From: Ignavibacteriaceae bacterium
GTDB lineage: Bacteria; Bacteroidota; Ignavibacteria; Ignavibacteriales; Ignavibacteriaceae
DNA: 6,831 nt
Reading direction: 5' to 3'
Assembly (NCBI GenBank): GCA_019912505.1
Contig: JAIOIM010000724.1
Span: 1-6,831, forward strand
Shown: positions 1 to 6,648 of the stretch, piece by piece
Layout of the letters: each line of letters starts with the position of its first letter
How positions within the stretch are numbered: the first letter of the stretch is position 1
The notes under the pieces: model-generated
Told to the model about the DNA's origin: nothing
Database searches by the model: none
What the model saw: the letters and a program-made list of their open reading frames with translations, nothing else
Translations under genes and position numbers: made by a program

Positions 1-2
1 GT

Positions 3-10
3 TATATTTG
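3..10 (+). promoter_or_regulatory. Putative -7 promoter element (TAnnTTTG) for the hybrid kinase
   Basis: TATATTTG matches the TAnnTTTG -7 consensus of Bacteroidota housekeeping promoters exactly. It would place transcription start near base 16 and give a leader of roughly 45 bases before the ATG at 62. The partner -33 element would lie outside the window, so only half of the promoter can be judged. An eight-base motif with two free positions can occur by chance in AT-rich DNA. Confidence 0.35.
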
Positions 11-52
11 TACAGAGAATAGAAGCACAATAAGGTTAGAGTTTACCATTTT

Positions 53-56
53 AGGA
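53..56 (+). promoter_or_regulatory. Candidate ribosome binding site of the hybrid kinase
   Basis: AGGA lies five bases before the ATG at 62. It supports that start, which also gives a complete GAF-like domain. The gltX and glnS starts in this window have no such purine-rich element. Confidence 0.4.
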
Positions 57-61
57 ACTAG

Positions 62-2425
62 ATGCAGATTGTAAAAATAGATTTTCTGACAAAATACAAC
101 AAACTTCTCAAGATGGCTCAAAATGCAGAAACTGATTTTCCAGATCAGTTTTGTGAATTTTTAGTCGAAGAATTTGAATTCCAGGCAGTTGTAGCATTCA
201 ACATCATCGAGAATGAAAAGTTAGTTGTTTTAGGACGGTCCTCAAACGCGAGGAAAGCTTATATAAAAAATACCCATTTCGCATGCGGAACTTGTAAAGC
301 TTTAAAATCGTCATCAGGTTCAATTGTATTTAACAGTCAAACCGATTGCGAATTACAAACATCAGAATATGTTATTTACGAAGGCTGCCTTCACGTAAAA
401 ATTAACGATAGCGAAAAAGTGCTTTTGAAAATTGCAAAAAAAACTCCTTTTTCAAAAACAGATAAAGAACAAATAGAAATAATAGGCGGTACAACTGCTG
501 TACTATTAAATATTTTTACCGGCAATTCAGTCCCTGCCTCTTCTGCAGTTAACGATATTATAACAGATATTGCACATGAATTGCGAACACCCACAAATAG
601 TATTATGGGTTTTGCTTCACTTTTAAGTGAAGATAATCTTACTTCCTCTCAGGCAGAATATGTAACAACATTAAAAGATAACGCGTACAGTTTACTATCT
701 CTTATAAACGATTTGATTGATATTGCAAAAGTTGAGAAAGGTTTAAATAAACCCGTCATAACAAATGTTAATATCAAATCATTTGTTGATGAAGTTATTA
801 ATCTATTTAAAGACCGACCCGGGACTAACCAGTTTGAGTTTATAGTTTCGATTGATAAAGGCGTGCCGGACTCTTTTAAAACAGATGCACAACGATTAAA
901 ATATGTGCTTATGAATATTTTAACTTTTGCGATGAGATTAACCGAGCATGGTAAAATTTCTGTCGCCGTTTCCGGTGCAGCTAAAGATAAAATTGGATTT
1001 AAAATTATTGACTCCAGTTCCGGTATTCCTTCAAATAAATTAAAAGATATTTATAAACCTTTTAGCCTTGCCGAAATGGGAGATAAAAAATTCGGGAACG
1101 CTACAGGCCTCGGACTTGTTTTATCGAAAAAATATCTCGAACAGTTGAACGGTGAAATGGATATTCTTAGCACTCTTGGCAAAGGAACAACCTATAATTT
1201 CACAATCGGTGTGGAAACAATCTCACCCATTGAAACACAAATAAGCGCGCTGCCCAAAGTTTCCGGGACAAAAAATAGGGTTCTTGTTGTTGAGGACGAT
1301 TATGCAACCTCTAAACTTTTAAGCAACTATTTAAACAAATGGGGTTACGAACCAACAATTGTTAACTCTGCCGATCAGGCTTTGAAAGCGGTTGAAAAGG
1401 AAGTTTTTCTTGCAGTGTTGATGGATATTGTTCTCCCAGATACAAATGGTTTTGAACTTTTAAAACGAATCCGTGAACACAAAAATGCAAAAAACACACC
1501 TGTAATTGTCTGCTCGGTTGAAGCCGAACAGCAAAAAGCATTTATGATGGGTGCCGTTGAATATTTTGTAAAACCGATAAAATATAAATACCTTGTTGAG
1601 GTTTTAACAAGTTACAGACTAAAAAAAGATTCAAACATACTTATTGTTGATGATGATGTGCCTACATTAAATTTGGTAAAAGAAGCCGTTCTTCAGGCTG
1701 GTTATAACGCAATTGCCGACTCCCGTTCAGCAAGAGTTGCAGAAGTAATTGAAACAATGAATCTTGATCTTGCAATTATAGACCTCGATATGCCGGAAGT
1801 AAATGGTTTTGAACTTATAAAAAAAATAAAGAGCCAGCCAAAATTTGCAAAACTCCCGATCATCATATACACCGGTAAAGAAAACTACGCCGAAGAAATT
1901 AAAAAGATTGACGGTCTGTTTGCCGATCTGCTTCACAAAAGCAGTTCCAATATAGAAGATTTGGCTGATACAATTACTCAAATGATTAACCGGTACGATG
2001 AACCTTCAACACCTGAAGAAATTAAAGAAGAAAAAGGCACTATAAAAATTTTGCTTGTTGAAGACTATAAACACAGTCAGATAATAGTAACAAGACTTCT
2101 CAAGAAAAATAATTTTGAATCGATTGTTGTTGTTGAAAACGGGTTAGAGGCATTAGAACAAGCTAAAATTCAAAAGTATGATTTAATACTTATGGATATG
2201 CAGATGCCTGTAATGAACGGGTTTGAATCTACTGAAAAAATTAGACTTCTCCCGGAATATAAAGAAACCCCTATCATCGCTTTAACAGCATTTGCAATGA
2301 AGGGCGACAGAGAGAAATGTCTTCAAGCCGGGGCAACAGATTATATTCCAAAGCCAATTGACAGCCAGGAATTTATAGAAAAAGTAAAATTTTATACCGA
2401 TAATAAAGTAAACGCCGGGGCTTAA
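62..2425 (+). CDS. Cytoplasmic hybrid histidine kinase: GAF-like, HisKA, HATPase, three receivers
   Basis: This 787-residue two-component protein should sense a signal through its N-terminus and relay phosphate to internal receivers. No membrane segment or signal peptide is visible, so it is probably cytoplasmic. Residues about 20-155 look like a GAF domain carrying Cys75, Cys78, Cys96 and Cys109. HisKA follows at about 162-232, with phospho-acceptor His172 in HELRTP. The HATPase domain (about 272-385) keeps the G2 box (ATGLGL, 347-352). Its N box reads NILTFA, with Phe289 where the Mg-binding Asn is expected, and its G1 box reads DSSSGI (317-322). Receivers lie at about 407-522 (Asp455, Lys504), 527-643 (Asp574, Thr604, Lys626 followed by Ser, not Pro) and 661-780 (Asp712, Thr742, Lys764). 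There is no HPt or DNA-binding domain. The architecture is confident; the signal and target are unknown. Confidence 0.93.
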   Translation: MQIVKIDFLTKYNKLLKMAQNAETDFPDQFCEFLVEEFEFQAVVAFNIIENEKLVVLGRSSNARKAYIKNTHFACGTCKALKSSSGSIVFNSQTDCELQTSEYVIYEGCLHVKINDSEKVLLKIAKKTPFSKTDKEQIEIIGGTTAVLLNIFTGNSVPASSAVNDIITDIAHELRTPTNSIMGFASLLSEDNLTSSQAEYVTTLKDNAYSLLSLINDLIDIAKVEKGLNKPVITNVNIKSFVDEVINLFKDRPGTNQFEFIVSIDKGVPDSFKTDAQRLKYVLMNILTFAMRLTEHGKISVAVSGAAKDKIGFKIIDSSSGIPSNKLKDIYKPFSLAEMGDKKFGNATGLGLVLSKKYLEQLNGEMDILSTLGKGTTYNFTIGVETISPIETQISALPKVSGTKNRVLVVEDDYATSKLLSNYLNKWGYEPTIVNSADQALKAVEKEVFLAVLMDIVLPDTNGFELLKRIREHKNAKNTPVIVCSVEAEQQKAFMMGAVEYFVKPIKYKYLVEVLTSYRLKKDSNILIVDDDVPTLNLVKEAVLQAGYNAIADSRSARVAEVIETMNLDLAIIDLDMPEVNGFELIKKIKSQPKFAKLPIIIYTGKENYAEEIKKIDGLFADLLHKSSSNIEDLADTITQMINRYDEPSTPEEIKEEKGTIKILLVEDYKHSQIIVTRLLKKNNFESIVVVENGLEALEQAKIQKYDLILMDMQMPVMNGFESTEKIRLLPEYKETPIIALTAFAMKGDREKCLQAGATDYIPKPIDSQEFIEKVKFYTDNKVNAGA
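1444..1459 (+). repeat. 16-base direct repeat, copy 1 (first receiver)
   Basis: AAATGGTTTTGAACTT occurs here and again at 1801-1816, 357 bases (119 codons) away in the same frame. Both copies encode the Asn-Gly-Phe-Glu-Leu segment a few residues after the phospho-acceptor Asp of receivers 1 and 2. It is protein-coding similarity between homologous domains, not a mobile or regulatory repeat. Confidence 0.6.
1801..1816 (+). repeat. 16-base direct repeat, copy 2 (second receiver)
   Basis: This is the second exact copy of the 16-mer at 1444-1459, at the equivalent position of receiver 2. The third receiver encodes the related Asn-Gly-Phe-Glu-Ser with different codons (near 2218) and lacks the exact repeat, so receivers 1 and 2 may be the more closely related pair. 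Confidence 0.6.
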
Positions 2426-2445
2426 CCGGCGCTTGCTCCTTTCTT
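2413..2445 (+). terminator. Putative intrinsic terminator of the hybrid kinase gene
   Basis: CGCCGG (2413-2418) pairs perfectly with CCGGCG (2426-2431) around a seven-base loop that contains the TAA stop codon. A T-rich tail follows (2433-2446). The stem is notably GC-rich for this AT-rich region. The tail is interrupted by C and G, so termination may be incomplete, but the position suits separating the kinase from gltX. Confidence 0.55.
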
Positions 2446-2473
2446 TACACTCCAATTTTTGTTCAATTTTTAT

Positions 2474-2481
2474 TAAGTTTG
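2474..2481 (+). promoter_or_regulatory. Putative -7 promoter element (TAnnTTTG) for gltX-glnS
   Basis: TAAGTTTG fits the Bacteroidota -7 consensus and lies 37 bases before the gltX ATG, predicting a transcription start near 2487. A -33 element is weak: TTTACA at 2444-2449 is about 24 bases upstream and TTTG at 2458-2461 only 12, neither at ideal spacing. The match to the element at 3-10 and the location just after a terminator-like hairpin raise its credibility. Confidence 0.35.
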
Positions 2482-2486
2482 GTTTC

Positions 2487-2502
2487 TTAATTTCGCAATT
2501 AA
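2487..2502 (+). repeat. Short inverted repeat in the gltX leader
   Basis: TTAATT (2487-2492) and AATTAA (2497-2502) form a perfect six-base dyad around TCGC. It begins near the predicted transcription start and ends 16 bases before the gltX ATG. It could be an operator or a weak leader hairpin. It is all A/T in the stem, so chance is a serious alternative. Confidence 0.25.
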
Positions 2503-2518
2503 TTAAAAACAATTTTTT

Positions 2519-3979
2519 ATGATACATCCAACTCCCAGAGTACGTTTTGCACCCAGTCCAACCGGTTACCTCCACGTGGGCGGGTTACGCACTGCGCTTT
2601 ATAATTATCTGTTTGCAAAAAAAAATAACGGCACGTTTATTCTTAGAATTGAAGATACCGATAGAAACCGCTATGTAGAAGGCGCAGTTGAAAATTTAAT
2701 AACCACATTAAAATGGATAGGATTAAATTACGATGAAGGTCCCGATAATAGCGGCGAATACAGTCCGTATTATCAGTCGCAGAGATTAAATATTTATAAA
2801 GAATATGCAAATGTTTTATTAACGCAGAAAAACGCCTACAGGTGTTTCTGCACTGCCGAAAGGCTTACACAACTCCGTGAAGCTCAGCAGAAAGAAAAAC
2901 ATCAGGCTAAATATGACAAACATTGTCTGAATCTGACACAGGAAGAGATTGACAATAAACTTGAAACTGACACACCGTTTGTAGTGCGGTTGAATGTGCC
3001 CGAAAAAAAGACAATTAAGTTTGATGATGTGGTTCGCCAGCATATAGAATTTTCAAGCGACACTGTGGATGACCAGATATTGATAAAAAGCGATGGCTAT
3101 CCAACATACCACCTTGCGAACGTAGTTGATGATCACTTGATGAAAATTACTCATGTAATTAGAGGCGAAGAATGGCTGCCGTCAACACCAAAACACGTTT
3201 TACTATATGATTTTTTTGGTTGGGAACGCCCAGTATTTGCACATCTTCCCTTACTGCTTAATCCTGATAAATCAAAACTGAGCAAACGCCAGGGTGATGT
3301 TGCTGTTGAAGATTACCGCGGCAAAGGTTATTTGAAAGAATCATTAATTAATTTTGTTGCGCTCCTCGGGTGGAATGCGGGGGATGACCGTGAATTTTAT
3401 TACTTAAACGAATTGGAAGAACATTTCAGTTTGGAGCGTGTTAATAAATCGGGAGCCGTATTTAATGTTGAAAAACTTAATTGGCTTAACTTTGAACACC
3501 TTCGGCAAAAACCAGTTTCTGAAGTTTTGTTAATGCTAAAAGAAGAACTCTCCAAAACAAAATTCGGCAAAAATGTTTATACCGATAATTATCTAATCCA
3601 GGTTATTGACGCGATGCGGGAGAGAGTTTCGTTTGTAAAAGAGTACGCAGAAAAAAGTCCTTACTTTTTTGAAGCGCCCGAAGAGTACGATACCGATATA
3701 ATTAAAAAGAGATGGAAAGATGATTCGCCTGCGCTGCTGAAAAAACTTGCCGATAATATTTCAGAATTTCAAGCGAACGCATCTAAAGATGATTTTGAAC
3801 ATGCTCTGCATAAAACGGCGGAGGAAGCTGGCGTTGGCGCCGGAAAGTTAATACATCCCGTTAGACTTGCAGCATCAGGCATGGGTGTCGGTCCCGGAGT
3901 TTACGATCTGTTAGTGGTGCTCGGTAAAGATGAAGTTGTGAAAAGAATAAACACAGCAATTGAAAAAATAAAAATTTAA
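2519..3979 (+). CDS. gltX: Glutamyl-tRNA synthetase
   Basis: This class I synthetase attaches glutamate to tRNA-Glu in the cytoplasm. At 486 residues it is within the usual bacterial range. The Rossmann catalytic domain starts at once: RFAPSPTG (9-16) leads into the HIGH-type motif HVGG (19-22), and the KMSKS-type motif is KLSKR (253-257). A CxC pair (Cys109, Cys111) plus His135-Cys136 sits where many bacterial GluRS carry a zinc-binding insertion, although I cannot confirm all four ligands. The C-terminal half is the helical anticodon-binding region and includes the typical KLIHPVR stretch. The ATG at 2519 places the conserved RFAPSPTG at residue 9, as expected; an AT-rich run without Shine-Dalgarno precedes it. 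glnS follows in 18 bases, so this enzyme is likely the discriminating type, charging only tRNA-Glu. Confidence 0.97.
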   Translation: MIHPTPRVRFAPSPTGYLHVGGLRTALYNYLFAKKNNGTFILRIEDTDRNRYVEGAVENLITTLKWIGLNYDEGPDNSGEYSPYYQSQRLNIYKEYANVLLTQKNAYRCFCTAERLTQLREAQQKEKHQAKYDKHCLNLTQEEIDNKLETDTPFVVRLNVPEKKTIKFDDVVRQHIEFSSDTVDDQILIKSDGYPTYHLANVVDDHLMKITHVIRGEEWLPSTPKHVLLYDFFGWERPVFAHLPLLLNPDKSKLSKRQGDVAVEDYRGKGYLKESLINFVALLGWNAGDDREFYYLNELEEHFSLERVNKSGAVFNVEKLNWLNFEHLRQKPVSEVLLMLKEELSKTKFGKNVYTDNYLIQVIDAMRERVSFVKEYAEKSPYFFEAPEEYDTDIIKKRWKDDSPALLKKLADNISEFQANASKDDFEHALHKTAEEAGVGAGKLIHPVRLAASGMGVGPGVYDLLVVLGKDEVVKRINTAIEKIKI

Positions 3980-3997
3980 TCCACCGGATTTATAATT

Positions 3998-5701
3998 ATG
4001 AATAACGAAAATATGAATACAGAAAATGTAAATGAGAACAATCTTCCGTCAAATTTTATAAAAGAAATTATTGATGACGATCTTGCAAAAGGAAGATACG
4101 CAAAAGTGCATACACGCTTTCCGCCCGAACCGAATGGTTATTTACATATCGGGCACGCAAAGTCTATCTGTCTCAATTTCGGTTTGGCAAGAGAGTACAA
4201 AGGATTGTGCAACCTTCGTTTTGACGACACTAACCCTGCAACCGAAGATGTTGAATATGTTGATTCGATTATGGAAGACGTACGCTGGCTCGGTTTTGAT
4301 TGGGAAACAAGATTATTTTACGCATCCGATTACTTTGACAATCTTTATAACTACGCAGTTCAACTTATAAAAAAAGGAATGGCTTACATCGATTCGCAGC
4401 CTTCGGATGAAATAAAAAACACTCGCGGCACACCAACAGAAGCTGGCACTTTGAGTCCTTACCGTAATAGAAGCGCTGAAGAAAACTTAGATTTATTTGT
4501 TCGAATGAAGAACGGGGAGTTTAAAGACGGCGAGTTAGTCTTAAGGGCGAAGATAGATATGGCATCACCGAACATGAACATGCGCGACCCAATTATGTAC
4601 CGTATCCGTCATGCTCATCATCACCGTACCGGGGAAAAATGGTGCATCTACCCGATGTACGATTATGCTCACGGGCAGTCAGACTCATTAGAAGGTATTA
4701 CGCATTCAATCTGCACACTTGAGTTTGAAAACCACCGCCCGCTCTACAACTGGTTTGTTGAACAGCTTGGCATTCATCATCCTCGGCAAATTGAATTTGC
4801 GCGTTTAAATTTAAGCTACACTATAATGAGCAAACGAAAACTTCTTCAACTTGTAAATGAAAAAATAGTAAACGGTTGGGATGATCCGCGTATGCCAACT
4901 ATTTGCGGATTAAGACGACGGGGCTACACACCCGAATCGTTAAGAAATTTTTCTGAACGCATTGGTGTTGCAAAGCGCGATGGAATGATTGACGTAGCGC
5001 TGCTCGAATTTAGTATTAAAGAAGATTTGAATAAACGTGCTCAAAGAGTAATGGCAGTATTAAATCCGCTAAAACTCGTCATCGATAATTATCCGGAAAA
5101 TTTAGTTGAAGAATTAGACGCCGTAAACAACCCTGAAGATGAAACGATGGGTTCGCGAAAAGTACCCTTCAGCAAAGAGCTTTATATTGAACATGATGAT
5201 TTTAGAGAAAACCCTCCGAAAAAATATTTCAGGTTATCACCCGGCAACGAGGTAAGATTGCGCTACGCTTATATAATAAAGTGCGTAGATGTAATAAAGA
5301 ATGATGACGGAAGTATAAAGGAAGTTCATTGTACTTATGACCCCGAAACAAAAAGCGGTTCTGCACAAAGCGGAAGAAAAGTAAAAGGAACAATTCACTG
5401 GGTGTCTGCACAGCATGCTATTGATACGGAAGTAAGATTGTACGATAGATTATTTACCGTTGAAGATCCTTCGGGAGATAAAGAGAAGGATTTTAAATCT
5501 TTTATAAATTCCGAGTCACTGACTGTTCTGAACAATTGTAAAATTGAACCGTTTATAAAATCAGCTAAATGTGGTAATAAGTTCCAGTTTGAGCGGTTAG
5601 GTTATTTCTGCGTGGATTCAAAAGACTCAACAGAAAATAATTTGGTGTTTAATAGAACAGTACCTCTAAGGGATACCTGGGCAAAAATAGAAAGAGGATA
5701 A
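3998..5701 (+). CDS. glnS: Glutaminyl-tRNA synthetase
   Basis: This class I enzyme charges tRNA-Gln with glutamine directly, so no Glu-tRNA-Gln amidotransferase step is needed. It has 567 residues, slightly longer than the typical figure of about 550. RFPPEPNG (40-47) runs into HIGH (50-53), RFDDTNP is at 74-80, and the KMSKS-type signature is MSKR (277-280). The PPEPNG and DDTNP forms separate GlnRS from GluRS. YPMYDYAHGQSDSLEG, characteristic of GlnRS, lies in the second half of the catalytic domain. From about residue 345 onward comes the anticodon-binding beta-barrel region. The first 16 residues are an Asn/Glu-rich low-complexity tail; Met6 is an alternative start, and neither ATG has a Shine-Dalgarno. 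It lies 18 bases after gltX on the same strand, with no terminator or promoter between, so the two are probably one operon. Confidence 0.97.
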   Translation: MNNENMNTENVNENNLPSNFIKEIIDDDLAKGRYAKVHTRFPPEPNGYLHIGHAKSICLNFGLAREYKGLCNLRFDDTNPATEDVEYVDSIMEDVRWLGFDWETRLFYASDYFDNLYNYAVQLIKKGMAYIDSQPSDEIKNTRGTPTEAGTLSPYRNRSAEENLDLFVRMKNGEFKDGELVLRAKIDMASPNMNMRDPIMYRIRHAHHHRTGEKWCIYPMYDYAHGQSDSLEGITHSICTLEFENHRPLYNWFVEQLGIHHPRQIEFARLNLSYTIMSKRKLLQLVNEKIVNGWDDPRMPTICGLRRRGYTPESLRNFSERIGVAKRDGMIDVALLEFSIKEDLNKRAQRVMAVLNPLKLVIDNYPENLVEELDAVNNPEDETMGSRKVPFSKELYIEHDDFRENPPKKYFRLSPGNEVRLRYAYIIKCVDVIKNDDGSIKEVHCTYDPETKSGSAQSGRKVKGTIHWVSAQHAIDTEVRLYDRLFTVEDPSGDKEKDFKSFINSESLTVLNNCKIEPFIKSAKCGNKFQFERLGYFCVDSKDSTENNLVFNRTVPLRDTWAKIERG

Positions 5702-5724
5702 AATATTCTGCGGCGGTTATAAAT

Positions 5725-5752
5725 TTAGCTGCCTCACTTTTTTTGAGGCTAA
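5725..5752. terminator. Weak hairpin between convergent glnS and panC
   Basis: GCCTCA (5731-5736) pairs with TGAGGC (5744-5749) around a C/T loop. Alternatively CCTCA/TGAGG extends through TTAG (5725-5728) and CTAA (5749-5752) with a three-base bulge. It lies between two converging genes, where a bidirectional terminator is expected. No clean U tract follows on either strand: A-rich sequence follows on plus and a short AATTTATA on minus. It is therefore not a classic intrinsic terminator. Confidence 0.4.
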
Positions 5753-5790
5753 GGAATAAATAAAAAATAGGGTTAAGCAGGAGGAGTGAG

Positions 5791-6639
5791 TCAGATTTTT
5801 ATCAACTCATTATCAATCAATCTTGTGTTGCCGATTTTTGCCGCTGTAAGTATGTAATATTCTCCCGGTGAAGTTAATACCGCAACACCCTCAAACGTAT
5901 TTGCATCAACAATGGTTAAATAATCAAAAACAGTTTTTTCTTTTAAAAAATAACTGCTCATTAAATCAATTAACTTTTCACTGCTTCGTTCTCCTGCCTT
6001 TATAGCAGCAGCTCCGGCACTTAATGATTTATGCAATGTTAAAGCTTTCTGCCTATCTTCCTCACTTAAAAAAATATTGCGTGAACTCATTGCAAGTCCA
6101 TCGGCTTCTCTGCTTATCGGGCACACAACAACCTCAACGCCGTACTTCAGGTCTTTTACCATTTGCTTTATTACTGCAGCTTGCTGTGCATCCTTCTGAC
6201 CGAAAAAAGCAAAGTCGGGCTGCACACAGTTTAACAAAATTGAAACGATTGTAGATACGCCCTTGTAATGCCCCGGTCGTACAATTCCCTCAAGCGGCTG
6301 GGTAATTTTATTGAGGCTGATATAAGTTTGATAATCATCGGGATAAATTTCTGCGGCATCGGGATTAAATAAATAATCTGTGCCTTCCGCTTCAAGCAGA
6401 TTTTTATCTCTTTCGAGATCCTTAGGGTAGCGGTTGAAATCTTCATTCGGGGCAAACTGTGTTGGATTTACAAATATTGATGCGATTGTAATATCAGCCT
6501 TTTTTTTTGATTCCCTTATTAAAGACAAATGACCGATGTGCAGGTAACCCATCGTCGGCACAAACCCGATAGACTTCCCTTCCCTCTTTAACTTTTTTAC
6601 CAACGAATGAATTGATGAAACATCGGTTATCGTTTGGAT
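5791..6639 (-). CDS. panC: Pantothenate synthetase (pantoate--beta-alanine ligase), non-canonical start likely
   Basis: PanC joins pantoate and beta-alanine using ATP, via pantoyl-adenylate, in the last step to pantothenate, the CoA precursor. Numbered from 6639, the adenylate-forming signature VPTMG starts at residue 27 and HIGH spans 34-37; FGQKDAQQ has its Lys at 149, and the KMSKS-like MSSRN begins at Met184. The first ordinary start codon is TTG at 6603, giving 270 residues, but it falls inside the first conserved helix and has no Shine-Dalgarno. In-frame codons upstream read IQTITDVSSIHS, resembling the normal PanC first strand and helix. They contain no ATG, GTG or TTG before the stops at 6652-6657. 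I place the start at ATC (6639-6637), 282 residues, behind GAGGT; this start is inferred. It follows accD by seven bases and is probably co-transcribed and translationally coupled with it. The gene identity is certain. Confidence 0.93.
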   Translation of the reverse strand: MQTITDVSSIHSLVKKLKREGKSIGFVPTMGYLHIGHLSLIRESKKKADITIASIFVNPTQFAPNEDFNRYPKDLERDKNLLEAEGTDYLFNPDAAEIYPDDYQTYISLNKITQPLEGIVRPGHYKGVSTIVSILLNCVQPDFAFFGQKDAQQAAVIKQMVKDLKYGVEVVVCPISREADGLAMSSRNIFLSEEDRQKALTLHKSLSAGAAAIKAGERSSEKLIDLMSSYFLKEKTVFDYLTIVDANTFEGVAVLTSPGEYYILTAAKIGNTRLIDNELIKI

Positions 6640-6643
6640 GTTT

Positions 6644-6648
6644 ACCTC
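6644..6648 (-). promoter_or_regulatory. Shine-Dalgarno-like site for panC overlapping the accD stop
   Basis: On the minus strand GAGGT overlaps the TGA stop of accD (6649-6647) and lies four bases before the ATC at 6639. It is the only good ribosome-binding sequence near the panC N-terminus. Its position 40 bases before the TTG at 6603 is too far to serve that codon, so it argues for initiation near 6639. Confidence 0.4.

Noticed and set aside
391..594. 67-codon minus-strand open frame inside the kinase
   Set aside because: It lies wholly antisense to the GAF-like and HisKA coding region, has no recognisable domain and no ribosome-binding site; it is a shadow of the real gene.
1727..1981. 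84-codon minus-strand open frame opposite receiver 2
   Set aside because: Its composition (Phe, Tyr, Cys, Asn rich) is what antisense to this AT-rich receiver would give; the plus-strand domain is unmistakable.
2426..2518. Possible riboswitch or T-box leader before gltX
   Set aside because: The leader is only about 30 bases after the predicted start, with one A/T dyad; it is too short for a T-box or known riboswitch.
2282..2575. 97-codon minus-strand frame spanning the kinase end, the gap and the gltX start
   Set aside because: It overlaps two well-supported genes and the putative terminator and promoter, and the product has no recognisable features.
4071..4370. 99-codon plus-strand frame inside glnS
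   Set aside because: It is an alternate frame through the glnS catalytic domain, whose own frame holds HIGH and DDTNP motifs; no independent start signal.
5229..5411. 60-codon minus-strand frame within glnS
   Set aside because: It is antisense to the anticodon-binding region, with Leu/Phe-rich low-complexity content and no homology I recognise.
5702..5790. Possible small RNA or small gene between glnS and panC
   Set aside because: The 89-base gap shows only a weak hairpin and A-rich sequence; no start codon with a convincing frame or promoter was found.
6024..6455. Two further frames (one on each strand) overlapping panC
   Set aside because: Both run through the panC coding region in other frames, while the panC frame carries every family motif.
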